From GCA-2401735 sp051252095 (GTDB lineage: Bacteria > Pseudomonadota > Gammaproteobacteria > Burkholderiales > Methylophilaceae): a stretch of 64,000 nucleotides of DNA. The stretch spans positions 62,001 through 126,000 of the forward strand of contig JBPOFK010000001.1 of the NCBI GenBank assembly GCA_051252095.1, in the 5' to 3' direction. A model generated the notes under the pieces. It saw only the letters and a list, made by a program, of their open reading frames with translations. It searched no databases and was not told the DNA's origin. Positions 41,855 to 50,119 of this stretch are shown one piece after another. Within the stretch, counting starts at the first letter, position 1. Every line of letters begins with the position of its first letter. The translations under genes were made by a program, and so were the position numbers.

Positions 41855-43558
41855 TTAACGCCCGTTCAACGCTAGCCTGAAACAGACGGCACCATCTTTG
41901 TTGTGTGCCAAAGTGAGTGTATAGCCAGCTTGTTTTGCATCGTAAGCGGCATGGTACAAACCGACACCCATGCCATTTTCAGAAGTGACATGTTTTTTAA
42001 ATAAGTCTTGTTCTGTGGCACTGTCCATCGCCATGCCTGTATCAAGCACGTCTATACAATAGCCAGTATCGTTATTATCATAAATCGTGACGCTAATATG
42101 GGTATCTGGTTGATACTTAGCTTTTTCTAGTGCATTGCTAATTAAGTTCTCAATCACACTGTCTAACACCTCAGCATTAATATCCAGAGCAGGCAGCTTT
42201 TCTGTATTGAATTGAATGTCGCTGAGTTGATGCCGCATTTGCAGCCCAGACCACCAGCCAGCAATTTTCTCTAACCGCTTTTTCTCTTCCCCAGGCGCTT
42301 TGAGCTTATCAAGTGTTGCAGCAATGCGTTGGTTAAGCACTGGCAGTTGTCTGCGGATGAGTCCTAATAGAGCCTCATTATCTTCATCTTGCGTTTGTTC
42401 TGCTGCTTTTACCAGTGTGCCCACTGATTGCAGAATGTTTTTTATATCATGGGTCAGGCGAGAGCCACTTTCATAAAAAGCTTGCATGTAAGCATTCTGT
42501 CGCATAGTTTCTTCACGGCGTTTTGCCTCATAAAATTCGCCCATAATTTGTGTTAATAACTTTACGTGCACATAGAGTGCAGGCGAGATTTTCCATCGCG
42601 TATGCAGTGTCATATTTAAATCTTTAAAGCTAAAACTGGTGGCATGCTCAGATACCTTACCGATATCACCCTTTGCATGATCTGCCGCCCATGAAACGCC
42701 AGTAACCCATGGTAATAAACTCATTTCCTGCATGGCACCCTGTAAAAAATTGTTTGCATTTAATTCAATTTCACCTAGGTTAGAGATATTTCTAACCCAC
42801 TTTTCAAATGGCATGCCAACACTGGACAAGTAACGGGACATGAGCAGTTCTACACCAGAAAAACGTGCGCTAGGCTTCCATAAAAAGCTCATGCCAATCA
42901 GGGAAAGCGCAATCGCAAAAATGGTGATGAACATCACTTGAATATAATTCACTTGATTTTGGCTACCAATCGCATAGCTCGCCAAAATCATAATAATGGC
43001 AATGAGGGTGATAATCAGTGTGTAAAAGAAATCGAGTATAGGTTGCTGTGTTGTCTTTGCCGCCTGCGAGCTTAAGAATAGAATTGCTAAGGGCAATAAT
43101 GGCATTAAATAAGTGATGGTGAAGGTGGCAGCTTCTAGGTCTGCAGAGGCATTAAGTAGCTTTGGCACCACCCATAGTAACAACATGGCTAATAGATAGC
43201 TGGCTGCTAGAATATGAATAATGCGATTGGGCCTGGCTTCTTCAGCAAAAATCCGACCGCCCAACAAACCAACCAATATCGCAAGCCATAAAGCGGTAAT
43301 CCACCAGTTCATGAAAATAAAGGTTAGCCAAGCAAAAGCAAAGAAAACGACTGCGCTAGGTTTAGATAACTTTTCAGAACTGCGCCAAATTGGTTGCCAC
43401 ATCAAGAAAAAGCCGTAGTGACAAAGGAATATCGCATGAGCCAGTGTTTTGTCTGCTTCATCCCATATCAAAAAAGCATGCAGGCTTAAAAGCATCAGCG
43501 CCAATATGCGGTGTGCGTGTAAGGCTAAAAATTGGTTGATATTTTTGACATTAAACAT
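41855..43558 (-). CDS. Orphan membrane-bound sensor histidine kinase
   Basis: The 567-residue kinase has about nine hydrophobic helices in residues 10-240 with short loops, no large periplasmic sensor, then a cytoplasmic GAF-like region (about 245-350, ISNLGEIELNANNFLQGAM onwards). The H box is SRLTHDIKNILQSVG, the N box VIENLISNALEKAKYQ, and the G boxes are VLDTGMAMD and ENGMGVGLYHAAY. The DTGMAMD box departs from the usual D-x-G-x-G. The polytopic N-terminus resembles kinases of the PrsK type, but no PEP-CTERM genes or response regulator are nearby. Its partner is unknown. Confidence 0.8.
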   Translation of the reverse strand: MFNVKNINQFLALHAHRILALMLLSLHAFLIWDEADKTLAHAIFLCHYGFFLMWQPIWRSSEKLSKPSAVVFFAFAWLTFIFMNWWITALWLAILVGLLGGRIFAEEARPNRIIHILAASYLLAMLLLWVVPKLLNASADLEAATFTITYLMPLLPLAILFLSSQAAKTTQQPILDFFYTLIITLIAIIMILASYAIGSQNQVNYIQVMFITIFAIALSLIGMSFLWKPSARFSGVELLMSRYLSSVGMPFEKWVRNISNLGEIELNANNFLQGAMQEMSLLPWVTGVSWAADHAKGDIGKVSEHATSFSFKDLNMTLHTRWKISPALYVHVKLLTQIMGEFYEAKRREETMRQNAYMQAFYESGSRLTHDIKNILQSVGTLVKAAEQTQDEDNEALLGLIRRQLPVLNQRIAATLDKLKAPGEEKKRLEKIAGWWSGLQMRHQLSDIQFNTEKLPALDINAEVLDSVIENLISNALEKAKYQPDTHISVTIYDNNDTGYCIDVLDTGMAMDSATEQDLFKKHVTSENGMGVGLYHAAYDAKQAGYTLTLAHNKDGAVCFRLALNGR

Positions 43559-43688
43559 AAGCTATAGACCATATTAAAATGATGGAAAGTGTCAAAATTC
43601 AGTCATAAGTGTTGAGTTTTCATCATTTTTACCATCGGTATCGTATTAAATCTTAATTTTTGCCCTTTGTATATAACACGTTAGCGTG

Positions 43689-43704
43689 TGGTACAAAACT
43701 TGCA
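43689..43704 (+). promoter_or_regulatory. Sigma-54 promoter of the prepilin gene
   Basis: TGGTACAAAACTTGCA matches the -24/-12 consensus TGGCAC-N5-TTGCA with GG at 43690-43691 and GC at 43702-43703, exactly ten bases between them. It stands 74 bases before the prepilin ATG. A GTGTC at 43589-43593 upstream could be part of a PilR site. Since a PilS-PilR pair is encoded in this window, PilR is the likely activator. Confidence 0.75.
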
Positions 43705-43778
43705 TGTATCTCAGCAACTGACTTAATAACTTTATTAAAAATAAGTCGTTAACATAATGAATTGGTTAAGGATACCAC

Positions 43779-44420
43779 ATGAATAAACAAACAGGTTTCA
43801 CGCTTATCGAGCTTGCAATTGTGCTGGTGATTATCGGCTTGCTGCTTGGTGGCGTGCTTAGGGGGCAGGAGTTAATTAATAGTGCACGAGTAAAAAGCTT
43901 GACGCGTGACTTTCAAAACATTCAAGTTTATTTGTATACTTACCAAGACCGCTTTAAAGCAATTCCTGGTGATGACTCGCGCGCTGTAGCACATGTTGGT
44001 GGCGCCTTGGCAACGACCAATGGCCCGACTGCTAACGGTCAAATTGGTGGTGAGTGGAACTCAACAACAGCTACAGATGAATCTTATCTCTTTTGGCAGC
44101 ATGTTCGTTTGGCTGGTATTGCGCCGGGTTCAACTGCGACAGGCACTCCAGAGTATCTCCCAGTAAACACAAGTGGTGCGCGGATTGGTATACAAACATT
44201 GAACGGGATGAATGAAATTACATCGTTTACAAACGGATCATTTGCAATTTGTTCCGATGGCATTTTGGGTAGAGATGCATTGCAGATAGATACAACGTTG
44301 GACGATGGTGATACTGGAGCAGGATCTGTGCAGGCGGTTGTCTCTGGCACTCCTGGTAATGGCGTGGCAGCAGGAAATGTTGATAATACTACTCAATACA
44401 CAGTATGTATGGCTATCTGA
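43779..44420 (+). CDS. Type IV prepilin-like protein
   Basis: The 213-residue protein has a short leader MNKQTG followed by the class III cleavage site G6-F7 and the hydrophobic helix FTLIELAIVLVIIGLLLGG with Glu at mature position 5. The globular part is Gly/Thr/Asn-rich, with FKAIPGDDSRAVAHVGG and a C-terminal Cys pair (FAICSDG and TVCMAI) that would form the disulfide loop. It resembles the stand-alone prepilin/pseudopilin proteins scattered in Proteobacteria rather than a major PilA. No pilus assembly genes are adjacent. A sigma-54 promoter and a terminator make it a single-gene unit. Confidence 0.88.
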   Translation: MNKQTGFTLIELAIVLVIIGLLLGGVLRGQELINSARVKSLTRDFQNIQVYLYTYQDRFKAIPGDDSRAVAHVGGALATTNGPTANGQIGGEWNSTTATDESYLFWQHVRLAGIAPGSTATGTPEYLPVNTSGARIGIQTLNGMNEITSFTNGSFAICSDGILGRDALQIDTTLDDGDTGAGSVQAVVSGTPGNGVAAGNVDNTTQYTVCMAI

Positions 44421-44440
44421 AGTGCTTTTTAATTAAAATA

Positions 44441-44462
44441 AAAGCCCGCTTTCGCGGGCTTT
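44441..44462 (+). terminator. Terminator of the prepilin gene
   Basis: AAAGCCCGC (44441-44449) pairs perfectly with GCGGGCTTT (44454-44462) around TTTC. The stem is strong, with a mixed T-rich tail. Confidence 0.8.
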
Positions 44463-44592
44463 GACTTTTCTATATCCCCCGTATTCGGTATTGTGAGTTT
44501 TTGCTTTTCATCTAGACTTTATTTCATTTCAGCATGATTTGAATTAGAATAGCTGCCTGATACAAAACGCAAATGATAATAACTTAACATCA

Positions 44593-45399
44593 ATGACTCA
44601 AAATATCGTCGAAATTGACAATCTCTCATTTGGTTATAAAAACCGACTGCTGCACAAAGGCATTTCTATGTCTTTTCCGCGCGGCAAGGTGGTGGCAATT
44701 ATGGGCGGAAGTGGCAGTGGCAAGACCACGCTATTACGCTTGATTGGTGGACAATTTAAGCCGAAAAAGGGTGAAGTGCGCGTTGATGGTAAGGTTGTGC
44801 ATAAGCAGAATGATGAGGGCTTATATCAGCTGCGTCGCAAAATGGGGATGTTGTTTCAGCAAGGCGCATTGTTCACGGATTTATCGGTATATGAGAATGT
44901 TGCTTTTCCTATGCGTGAATTAACAGACTTGCCAGAAAGCATGATACGCGACTTGGTCTTACTGAAGCTCAATGCGGTCGGTTTGCGCGGCGCACATCAG
45001 CTAATGCCAACTGAACTCTCTGGTGGAATGGCGCGGCGTGTTGCCCTAGCGCGCGCTATTGCACTTGATCCAGATATTATTATGTATGACGAGCCATTTG
45101 CTGGACTAGATCCAATTTCAATGGCCGTTATTTGTGATTTAATACGGACGTTGAATGATGCGCTGGGTGTGACCTCTATTGTGGTAACGCATGATGTAGA
45201 AGAAACGTTCTCATTTGCAGACTATGTTTACTTTGTCGCAGATGGTGTGGTGGCTGCAGAAGGAACCCCAGATGATTTGCGCCAATCAACGCTGCCTTTT
45301 ATACACCAATTTGTGTATGGTGAAAAAGACGGGCCAGTACCTTTCCATTACCCTGCTGATGATTATCGGCGAGAGCTGCTAGGATCCAGAAATGACTAG
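44593..45399 (+). CDS. mlaF: Mla phospholipid transport ATP-binding protein MlaF
   Basis: MlaF powers the MlaFEDB complex that moves phospholipids between the inner membrane and MlaC, keeping the outer membrane asymmetric. The 268-residue ATPase has Walker A GGSGSGKTTLL, the signature TELSGGMARRVALARA, Walker B IIMYDEPFAGLD and the switch His in VVTHDVEE. The C-terminal HYPADDYRRELLG tail is typical of MlaF. It overlaps mlaE by eight bases and starts the mlaFEDCB operon. Confidence 0.95.
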   Translation: MTQNIVEIDNLSFGYKNRLLHKGISMSFPRGKVVAIMGGSGSGKTTLLRLIGGQFKPKKGEVRVDGKVVHKQNDEGLYQLRRKMGMLFQQGALFTDLSVYENVAFPMRELTDLPESMIRDLVLLKLNAVGLRGAHQLMPTELSGGMARRVALARAIALDPDIIMYDEPFAGLDPISMAVICDLIRTLNDALGVTSIVVTHDVEETFSFADYVYFVADGVVAAEGTPDDLRQSTLPFIHQFVYGEKDGPVPFHYPADDYRRELLGSRND

Positions 45400-46189
45400 A
45401 ATTTTTGACGGCGTATTGGGTGTGCTGCGTAATCTTGGTAGTAGCTTTATAGACCAAATTTGGCGTCTAGGTGCAGGATCGCGCTTGTTCTTCCAGATGT
45501 TGATTTCTTCAGGAGAGAGCCTCCGTCGATTCAGGCTAGTGGTGAAAGAAGTCTATTCAACGGGGGTGATGTCGCTGGTCATTATTTCTGTTTCAGCATT
45601 TTTTGTTGGTATGGTGTTGGCGCTTCAAGGTTATAACACCTTGCAGAAATACGGTTCATCTGAAGCGATTGGGGTATTAGTTGCGTTAGCTTTAGTCAGA
45701 GAGTTGGGCCCAGTAGTAACAGCTTTATTGTTTGCAGGTAGAGCAGGCACAGCAATCACTGCTGAAATTGGCTTAATGAAAGCAACAGAACAGCTATCGG
45801 CAATGGAAATGATGGCGGTGAGCCCTGTTTCACGAGTGATCGCACCAAGATTTTGGGCAGGTGTTATTGCGTTACCTATATTGGCAGCACTGTTTTCGAT
45901 GATTGGAATTTTAGGCGGCTATATTGTTGCTGTGCCACTCATCGGGGTTGATGCTGGTGCTTTTTGGTCACAGATGCAAGCCAATGTCGATTGGCGTTTT
46001 GATATCGTGAATGGTGTGATTAAAAGTATTGTGTTTGGCGTGGCGTGTACGATGATTGCGCTGTTTGAAGGTTATGATGCGCCACCAACTGCTGAGGGGG
46101 TGAGCCGAGCAACGACAAGAACAGTGGTTACCTCGTCACTTGCTGTGTTGGCATTAGATTTTGCATTGACTTCGTTTATGATTGTGTGA
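45392..46189 (+). CDS. mlaE: Mla phospholipid transport permease MlaE
   Basis: The 265-residue inner-membrane permease has the family's amphipathic N-terminal helix, then about five membrane segments. Conserved motifs are GMVLALQGYNTLQKYG, ELGPVVTALLFAGRAGTAITAEIG (in two parts) and MKATEQLSAMEMM. The EQLSAMEMM stretch is the coupling helix contacting MlaF. It sits between mlaF (overlapping) and mlaD. Confidence 0.95.
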   Translation: MTRIFDGVLGVLRNLGSSFIDQIWRLGAGSRLFFQMLISSGESLRRFRLVVKEVYSTGVMSLVIISVSAFFVGMVLALQGYNTLQKYGSSEAIGVLVALALVRELGPVVTALLFAGRAGTAITAEIGLMKATEQLSAMEMMAVSPVSRVIAPRFWAGVIALPILAALFSMIGILGGYIVAVPLIGVDAGAFWSQMQANVDWRFDIVNGVIKSIVFGVACTMIALFEGYDAPPTAEGVSRATTRTVVTSSLAVLALDFALTSFMIV

Positions 46190-46205
46190 ATGTTAGGGTA
46201 GGTTT

Positions 46206-46751
46206 ATGAATAGAACAACGATAGATTTATGGGTAGGAGTTTTTGTTGCTTTAGGTGTAGCAGCATTGCTTGGTTTGGCGATGAAAGTCGGCAATTTAAC
46301 AACAACCAATATTGGAAAAACCTATACAATAAACGCTGCTTTTGAGAATATAGGTGGGCTGAAGCCTCGTGCACCAGTAAAAAGTGCAGGCGTTGTTGTA
46401 GGGCGCGTGGACGATATTAAGTTTGATAGTGCAACATATGAAGCAGTTGTGAGTCTTAGCATAGATGAACATTACCAATTCCCAACAGATACTTTTGCGA
46501 ATATCTACACAGCTGGCTTGCTTGGCGAGCAGTATATAGGCTTGGAAGCTGGTGGAGAGCTGGAGTCATTAAAAGAAGGCGATAAAATTGTGCATACACA
46601 GGACGCTGTTGTGTTAGAAAAAATGATTAGTCAATTTTTATATAACAAAGCATCTGAACCAGCGCAACCAACAACGAATACGTCAACTGAATCAACCAAA
46701 ACTGATGATGATGCGTTAACTGCAAATCCTTTGGACGATTTAATTGATTAA
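46206..46751 (+). CDS. mlaD: Mla substrate-binding protein MlaD (MCE domain)
   Basis: The 181-residue protein has one N-terminal membrane anchor (LWVGVFVALGVAALLGLAMKVG) and a single MCE domain with ENIGGLKPRAPVKSAGVVVGRV and TAGLLGEQYIGLEAGG. It forms the periplasmic hexameric ring on MlaE. The last 25 residues are Thr/Asp-rich and probably disordered. Confidence 0.94.
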   Translation: MNRTTIDLWVGVFVALGVAALLGLAMKVGNLTTTNIGKTYTINAAFENIGGLKPRAPVKSAGVVVGRVDDIKFDSATYEAVVSLSIDEHYQFPTDTFANIYTAGLLGEQYIGLEAGGELESLKEGDKIVHTQDAVVLEKMISQFLYNKASEPAQPTTNTSTESTKTDDDALTANPLDDLID

Positions 46752-46780
46752 ATTTTGTACAAAGCTATTTTTTATAGGAT

Positions 46781-47386
46781 ATGAACATGATTAAAAACTT
46801 TTTTCTTGCCTTAACTTTGGTTTGTTTTAGTGCTTTTGCTTTTGCCATCGAAGCACCAGATGCGCTGGTGAAGCGGACAGCAGAAGATGTGTTAGAGATT
46901 GTTAAGTCTGATGCAGATATTCAAGCCGGTGACCAAGCAAAGATTTTTGCGTTGGCAGAAGAAAAAATCTTACCAAACTTTAACTTTGAGCGTGTATCAC
47001 GTTTAGTTTTAGGTAAAAACTGGACAAGAGCAAGTGCCGAGCAAAAAACAGCATTTCAGTCTGAATTTCGAACATTGCTTTTGCGTACATATGCAACAGC
47101 ACTCTCTAAATATAAAGACCAAAAAATTGAATTTTTGCCATTAAGAATGACAGATGATGCAAAAACAGTATCGGTTAAAAGCAAAATTATTCAGTCTGGT
47201 GGTCAGCCTATTTCGGTCGATTACTCTTTGGCAAGAGAAGGTGATGTATGGAAAGTGTATGATATTGTGATTGAAGCAGTTAGTTTGGTGACAAACTATC
47301 GTGGACAATTTTCTCAAGAAATCCGCCAGAATGGCCTAGATAGTTTGATTAAGAAGCTTGCCGATAAAAACGCAAGTGCTAAGTAA
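46781..47386 (+). CDS. mlaC: Mla periplasmic phospholipid carrier MlaC
   Basis: The 201-residue protein has a signal peptide (FFLALTLVCFSAFAFA) and the Ttg2D/MlaC fold, with FNFERVSRLVLGKNWTRASAEQKTAFQSEFRTLL (spread over two motifs) and VWKVYDIVIEAVSLVTNYRGQFS. It carries phospholipid between the MlaD ring and the outer-membrane MlaA complex. No mlaA gene is adjacent. Confidence 0.94.
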   Translation: MNMIKNFFLALTLVCFSAFAFAIEAPDALVKRTAEDVLEIVKSDADIQAGDQAKIFALAEEKILPNFNFERVSRLVLGKNWTRASAEQKTAFQSEFRTLLLRTYATALSKYKDQKIEFLPLRMTDDAKTVSVKSKIIQSGGQPISVDYSLAREGDVWKVYDIVIEAVSLVTNYRGQFSQEIRQNGLDSLIKKLADKNASAK

Positions 47387-47415
47387 GCTAATAACGATAA
47401 CAACACATACAAACC

Positions 47416-47697
47416 ATGACGGAAATTTCACAAAACGAAAATCGCTGGACAGTAATTGGTGGTATCAATATGGATAGCGCTAACACCTTGCTAGAAAAAA
47501 GTAAGGGGATGGAATTGGCGCAAAACACAGTAGTGGATTTTGCACAAGTCAGCAATGTGGATACCGCTGCTGTGAGTTTAATGTTGGAGTGGCGCCGACG
47601 CGCAATGACTGAGACAAAAAAGCTGGAATTCGTTAATCTGCCTGCTGGGCTAACCAGTTTAACAGCGCTGTATGATGTAACCGATTTACTAAATTAA
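47416..47697 (+). CDS. mlaB: Mla STAS-domain protein MlaB
   Basis: This 93-residue STAS protein binds MlaF and stabilises the complex. It shows the NTP-independent STAS core VVDFAQVSNVDTAAVSLMLEW and the final LTALYDVTDLL helix. Its position at the end of the mla operon and its length support MlaB. Confidence 0.9.
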   Translation: MTEISQNENRWTVIGGINMDSANTLLEKSKGMELAQNTVVDFAQVSNVDTAAVSLMLEWRRRAMTETKKLEFVNLPAGLTSLTALYDVTDLLN

Positions 47698-47735
47698 CCT
47701 GTTTTGGGTTTTAAGCTTGGTTTGATCGATTTCAG

Positions 47736-47766
47736 CCCCATCTGACAAGGTGGGGTTTCGTTTTTT
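47736..47766 (+). terminator. Terminator after mlaB
   Basis: CCCCATC (47736-47742) pairs with GGTGGGG (47749-47755) with one G-U pair, followed by TTTCGTTTTTT. It ends the mla operon before the ABC exporter genes. Confidence 0.8.
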
Positions 47767-47798
47767 ATGTAAACAATTGATTTTTAGATAAGGATGTT

Positions 47799-48710
47799 TT
47801 GACAGTTCCAGCAATAAACATTGAAAATATTCATAAGCGCTTTGGTTCATTGCATGCATTAAAGGGCATTGATTTAACGGTTGAGAAAGGTGAGTTCTTT
47901 GGATTGCTAGGGCCGAATGGCGCAGGGAAGTCGACATTAATTAATATTCTTGCTGGCTTACTTAAGCCTACAGCTGGTCATGCGTCTGTGATGGGTTATG
48001 ACGTTGTCAACAATTATCAAGCGGCACGCATGGCATTGGGTGTCGTCCCGCAAGAGCTTGTATTTGATCCATTTTTTAATGTCCGGGAAATGTTGCGCTT
48101 TCAAGCAGGCTATTTTGGACGTGGCAAAGAGAATGACGCTTGGGTTGATGAGATTATTGAAGCATTAGGTTTGTCGGATAAGGCGCATACCAATATGCGT
48201 AGATTATCAGGTGGAATGAAACGTCGCGCTTTAATTGCACAGGCACTAGCGCACAAACCGCCCGTCATCGTCTTAGATGAGCCGACAGCAGGTGTTGATG
48301 TTGAGCTGAGACAAATTATGTGGGCCTTTATCAAAAGGCTCAATAATGATGGTCACACTATCATCTTAACCACACATTACTTGGAAGAAGCAGAGGAGCT
48401 TTGCTCCCGTGTTGCGATGATGAAACAAGGCGAGGTGGTTGCGCTCGATACAACTGCTAACTTATTGAGTAAATTTTCAGCTAAAAATTTGCGTGTTAAA
48501 TTAAGCACAGGCAGTTTGCCACCAAGCTTGCTTCCCATGCTCAAAAATGGAGAAGATGCCATGTTTACATTGGCGCTTACCGAGCTGACTCAGGTTGAAT
48601 ACGCATTGAGTGAGCTGCGCAAGTCAAATGCAGTAATAGAGGATATGCAGTTAATAGAAGCAGATTTAGAAGATGTTTTTATCTCACTGGTAGGTGGCGC
48701 GAATGTTTAA
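47799..48710 (+). CDS. ABC exporter ATP-binding protein (YadG-like)
   Basis: The 303-residue ATPase starts at TTG (MTVPAINIENIHKRFG) behind an AAGGAT site. Motifs: Walker A GPNGAGKSTLI, signature RLSGGMKRRALIAQA, Walker B VIVLDEPTAGVD, switch His TTHYLEEAEEL. With the ABC-2 permease immediately downstream it forms a YadGH-type exporter. The substrate is unknown; linkage to mla and murA points to the envelope. Confidence 0.9.
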   Translation: MTVPAINIENIHKRFGSLHALKGIDLTVEKGEFFGLLGPNGAGKSTLINILAGLLKPTAGHASVMGYDVVNNYQAARMALGVVPQELVFDPFFNVREMLRFQAGYFGRGKENDAWVDEIIEALGLSDKAHTNMRRLSGGMKRRALIAQALAHKPPVIVLDEPTAGVDVELRQIMWAFIKRLNNDGHTIILTTHYLEEAEELCSRVAMMKQGEVVALDTTANLLSKFSAKNLRVKLSTGSLPPSLLPMLKNGEDAMFTLALTELTQVEYALSELRKSNAVIEDMQLIEADLEDVFISLVGGANV

Positions 48711-49485
48711 TGGATTAATTGGCGAACAAAACAGAGGTGTGTTTACGCTGTTCAAGAAAGAAGTGCTACGTTTTTGGCGCGTTGCGTTTCAGACTATCGC
48801 CTCGCCTATGATTACCGCATTGCTATATTTGTTGATTTTCTCGCATGTATTGGAGGGGCGCGTGCAAGTGTACGATGACGTGCCATATACTGCATTTCTA
48901 ATTCCTGGGCTGATTATGATGTCTTTGTTGCAAAACTCATTTGCGAACAGCTCTTCAAGCTTGGTGCAGTCAAAAGTCATGGGTAATCTAGTTTTTGTTC
49001 TCCTAACACCACTGACCTATATCCAGTTTTTTTCAGCATTTCTGGCTGCATCCATTGTAAGAGGGTTGGTTGTCGGTTTAAGTATTTACTTAGTTGCAAT
49101 TTGGTTTGTGGATTTGCCAATAGCACACAGCGCATGGGTCTTGGTGTTTGCTCTGTTAGGGAGTGCTTTATTGGGTACGTTTGGTATTATTGCGGGTATT
49201 TGGGCAGAGAGATTCGACCAGATGGCGGCGTTTCAAAATTTTGTCATTATGCCGCTGACATTTCTATCCGGTGTATTTTATTCGATTCACTCTTTGCCAC
49301 CTATCTGGCAAACGATTTCTAAGTTCAACCCGTTCTTTTATATGATTGATGGCTTTAGATATGGCTTTTTTGGAAAGGGAGATATTTCTCCTTGGATTAG
49401 CCTAGTCGTTGTTGCTACGTTTTTAGCATTATTGGTTGTGCTTAGTTTAAAAATGTTAAAATCAGGCTACAAGATACGCGGCTAA
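48703..49485 (+). CDS. ABC-2 type exporter permease (YadH-like)
   Basis: The protein of about 260 residues has six membrane helices of the ABC-2 family, with IASPMITALLYLLIFSHVL near the start, PGLIMMSLLQNSFANSSSSL, and FVIMPLTFLSGVFYSIHSLP followed by FNPFFYMIDGFRYGFFG. A GTG at 48694 is also in frame, but AGGTGG at 48692-48697 is correctly spaced for the ATG at 48703, which was chosen. It overlaps the end of the ATPase gene. Confidence 0.9.
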   Translation: MFNGLIGEQNRGVFTLFKKEVLRFWRVAFQTIASPMITALLYLLIFSHVLEGRVQVYDDVPYTAFLIPGLIMMSLLQNSFANSSSSLVQSKVMGNLVFVLLTPLTYIQFFSAFLAASIVRGLVVGLSIYLVAIWFVDLPIAHSAWVLVFALLGSALLGTFGIIAGIWAERFDQMAAFQNFVIMPLTFLSGVFYSIHSLPPIWQTISKFNPFFYMIDGFRYGFFGKGDISPWISLVVVATFLALLVVLSLKMLKSGYKIRG

Positions 49486-49542
49486 ATAGGGTCGCTTATT
49501 AAATTAAATCAATGAGTCCATTCGGCTAGGAAAAAGGTTAAC

Positions 49543-49788
49543 GTGTTAAGTGCATCACAATTAGAAAGTTATATCACAGATAATTTGCCTTGCGATTACA
49601 TCAAAGTTGTTGGCGATGATGGGACGCATTTTGAAGCTGTGATTGTGAGTTCAGCGTTTATTGGTAAAACCATGATACAGCAACATCAATTAGTTTATGC
49701 AGCACTAGGTGACAGGATGCGCGCTGAAATTCATGCTTTATCAATGCGCACGCTGACGCCTGAAAAGTGGGCAGAGATCAATCAATAG
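49543..49788 (+). CDS. ibaG: BolA/IbaG family iron-sulfur metabolism protein
   Basis: This 81-residue BolA-fold protein starts at GTG after AAAAAGG. It has GDDGTHFEAVIVSSAFIGKT, the QQHQLVYAALG helix and HALSMRTLTPEKW, typical of IbaG rather than BolA. IbaG partners with monothiol glutaredoxins in Fe-S cluster handling, and a monothiol glutaredoxin gene follows directly. Confidence 0.92.
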   Translation: MLSASQLESYITDNLPCDYIKVVGDDGTHFEAVIVSSAFIGKTMIQQHQLVYAALGDRMRAEIHALSMRTLTPEKWAEINQ

Positions 49789-49807
49789 ATTTTAGTTAGG
49801 AAATAAT

Positions 49808-50119
49808 ATGGATACACAAGCAAAAATCAAAGAAACAGTCACGAGTAATCCTATCGTACTTTATATGAAAGGCAGCCCAAAATTTCCACAATGCGGCTTT
49901 TCTAATTTGGCGACGCAAGTATTAGATGCGTGTGAAGCGGAATATGTTGCGATTGACGTATTGCAGGACCAAGATGTACGTGAAGGCATCAAGCAATATG
50001 CAAATTGGCCAACGATTCCACAGTTATATGTGAAAGGGGAGTTTGTCGGTGGTGCTGATATTATCAGATCCATGTATGAGAGTGGTGAATTGCAAACTCT
50101 TCTTGCGGATGCTAAATAA
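49808..50119 (+). CDS. grxD: Monothiol glutaredoxin, Grx4 family
   Basis: The 103-residue protein carries the CGFS active site (FPQCGFSNLATQ), the WPTIPQLYVKGEFVGGADII substrate and glutathione-binding stretch, and the normal family length. It binds a bridging [2Fe-2S] cluster with glutathione and pairs with BolA/IbaG proteins, whose gene lies 19 bases upstream. murA starts immediately after its stop. Confidence 0.95.
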   Translation: MDTQAKIKETVTSNPIVLYMKGSPKFPQCGFSNLATQVLDACEAEYVAIDVLQDQDVREGIKQYANWPTIPQLYVKGEFVGGADIIRSMYESGELQTLLADAK

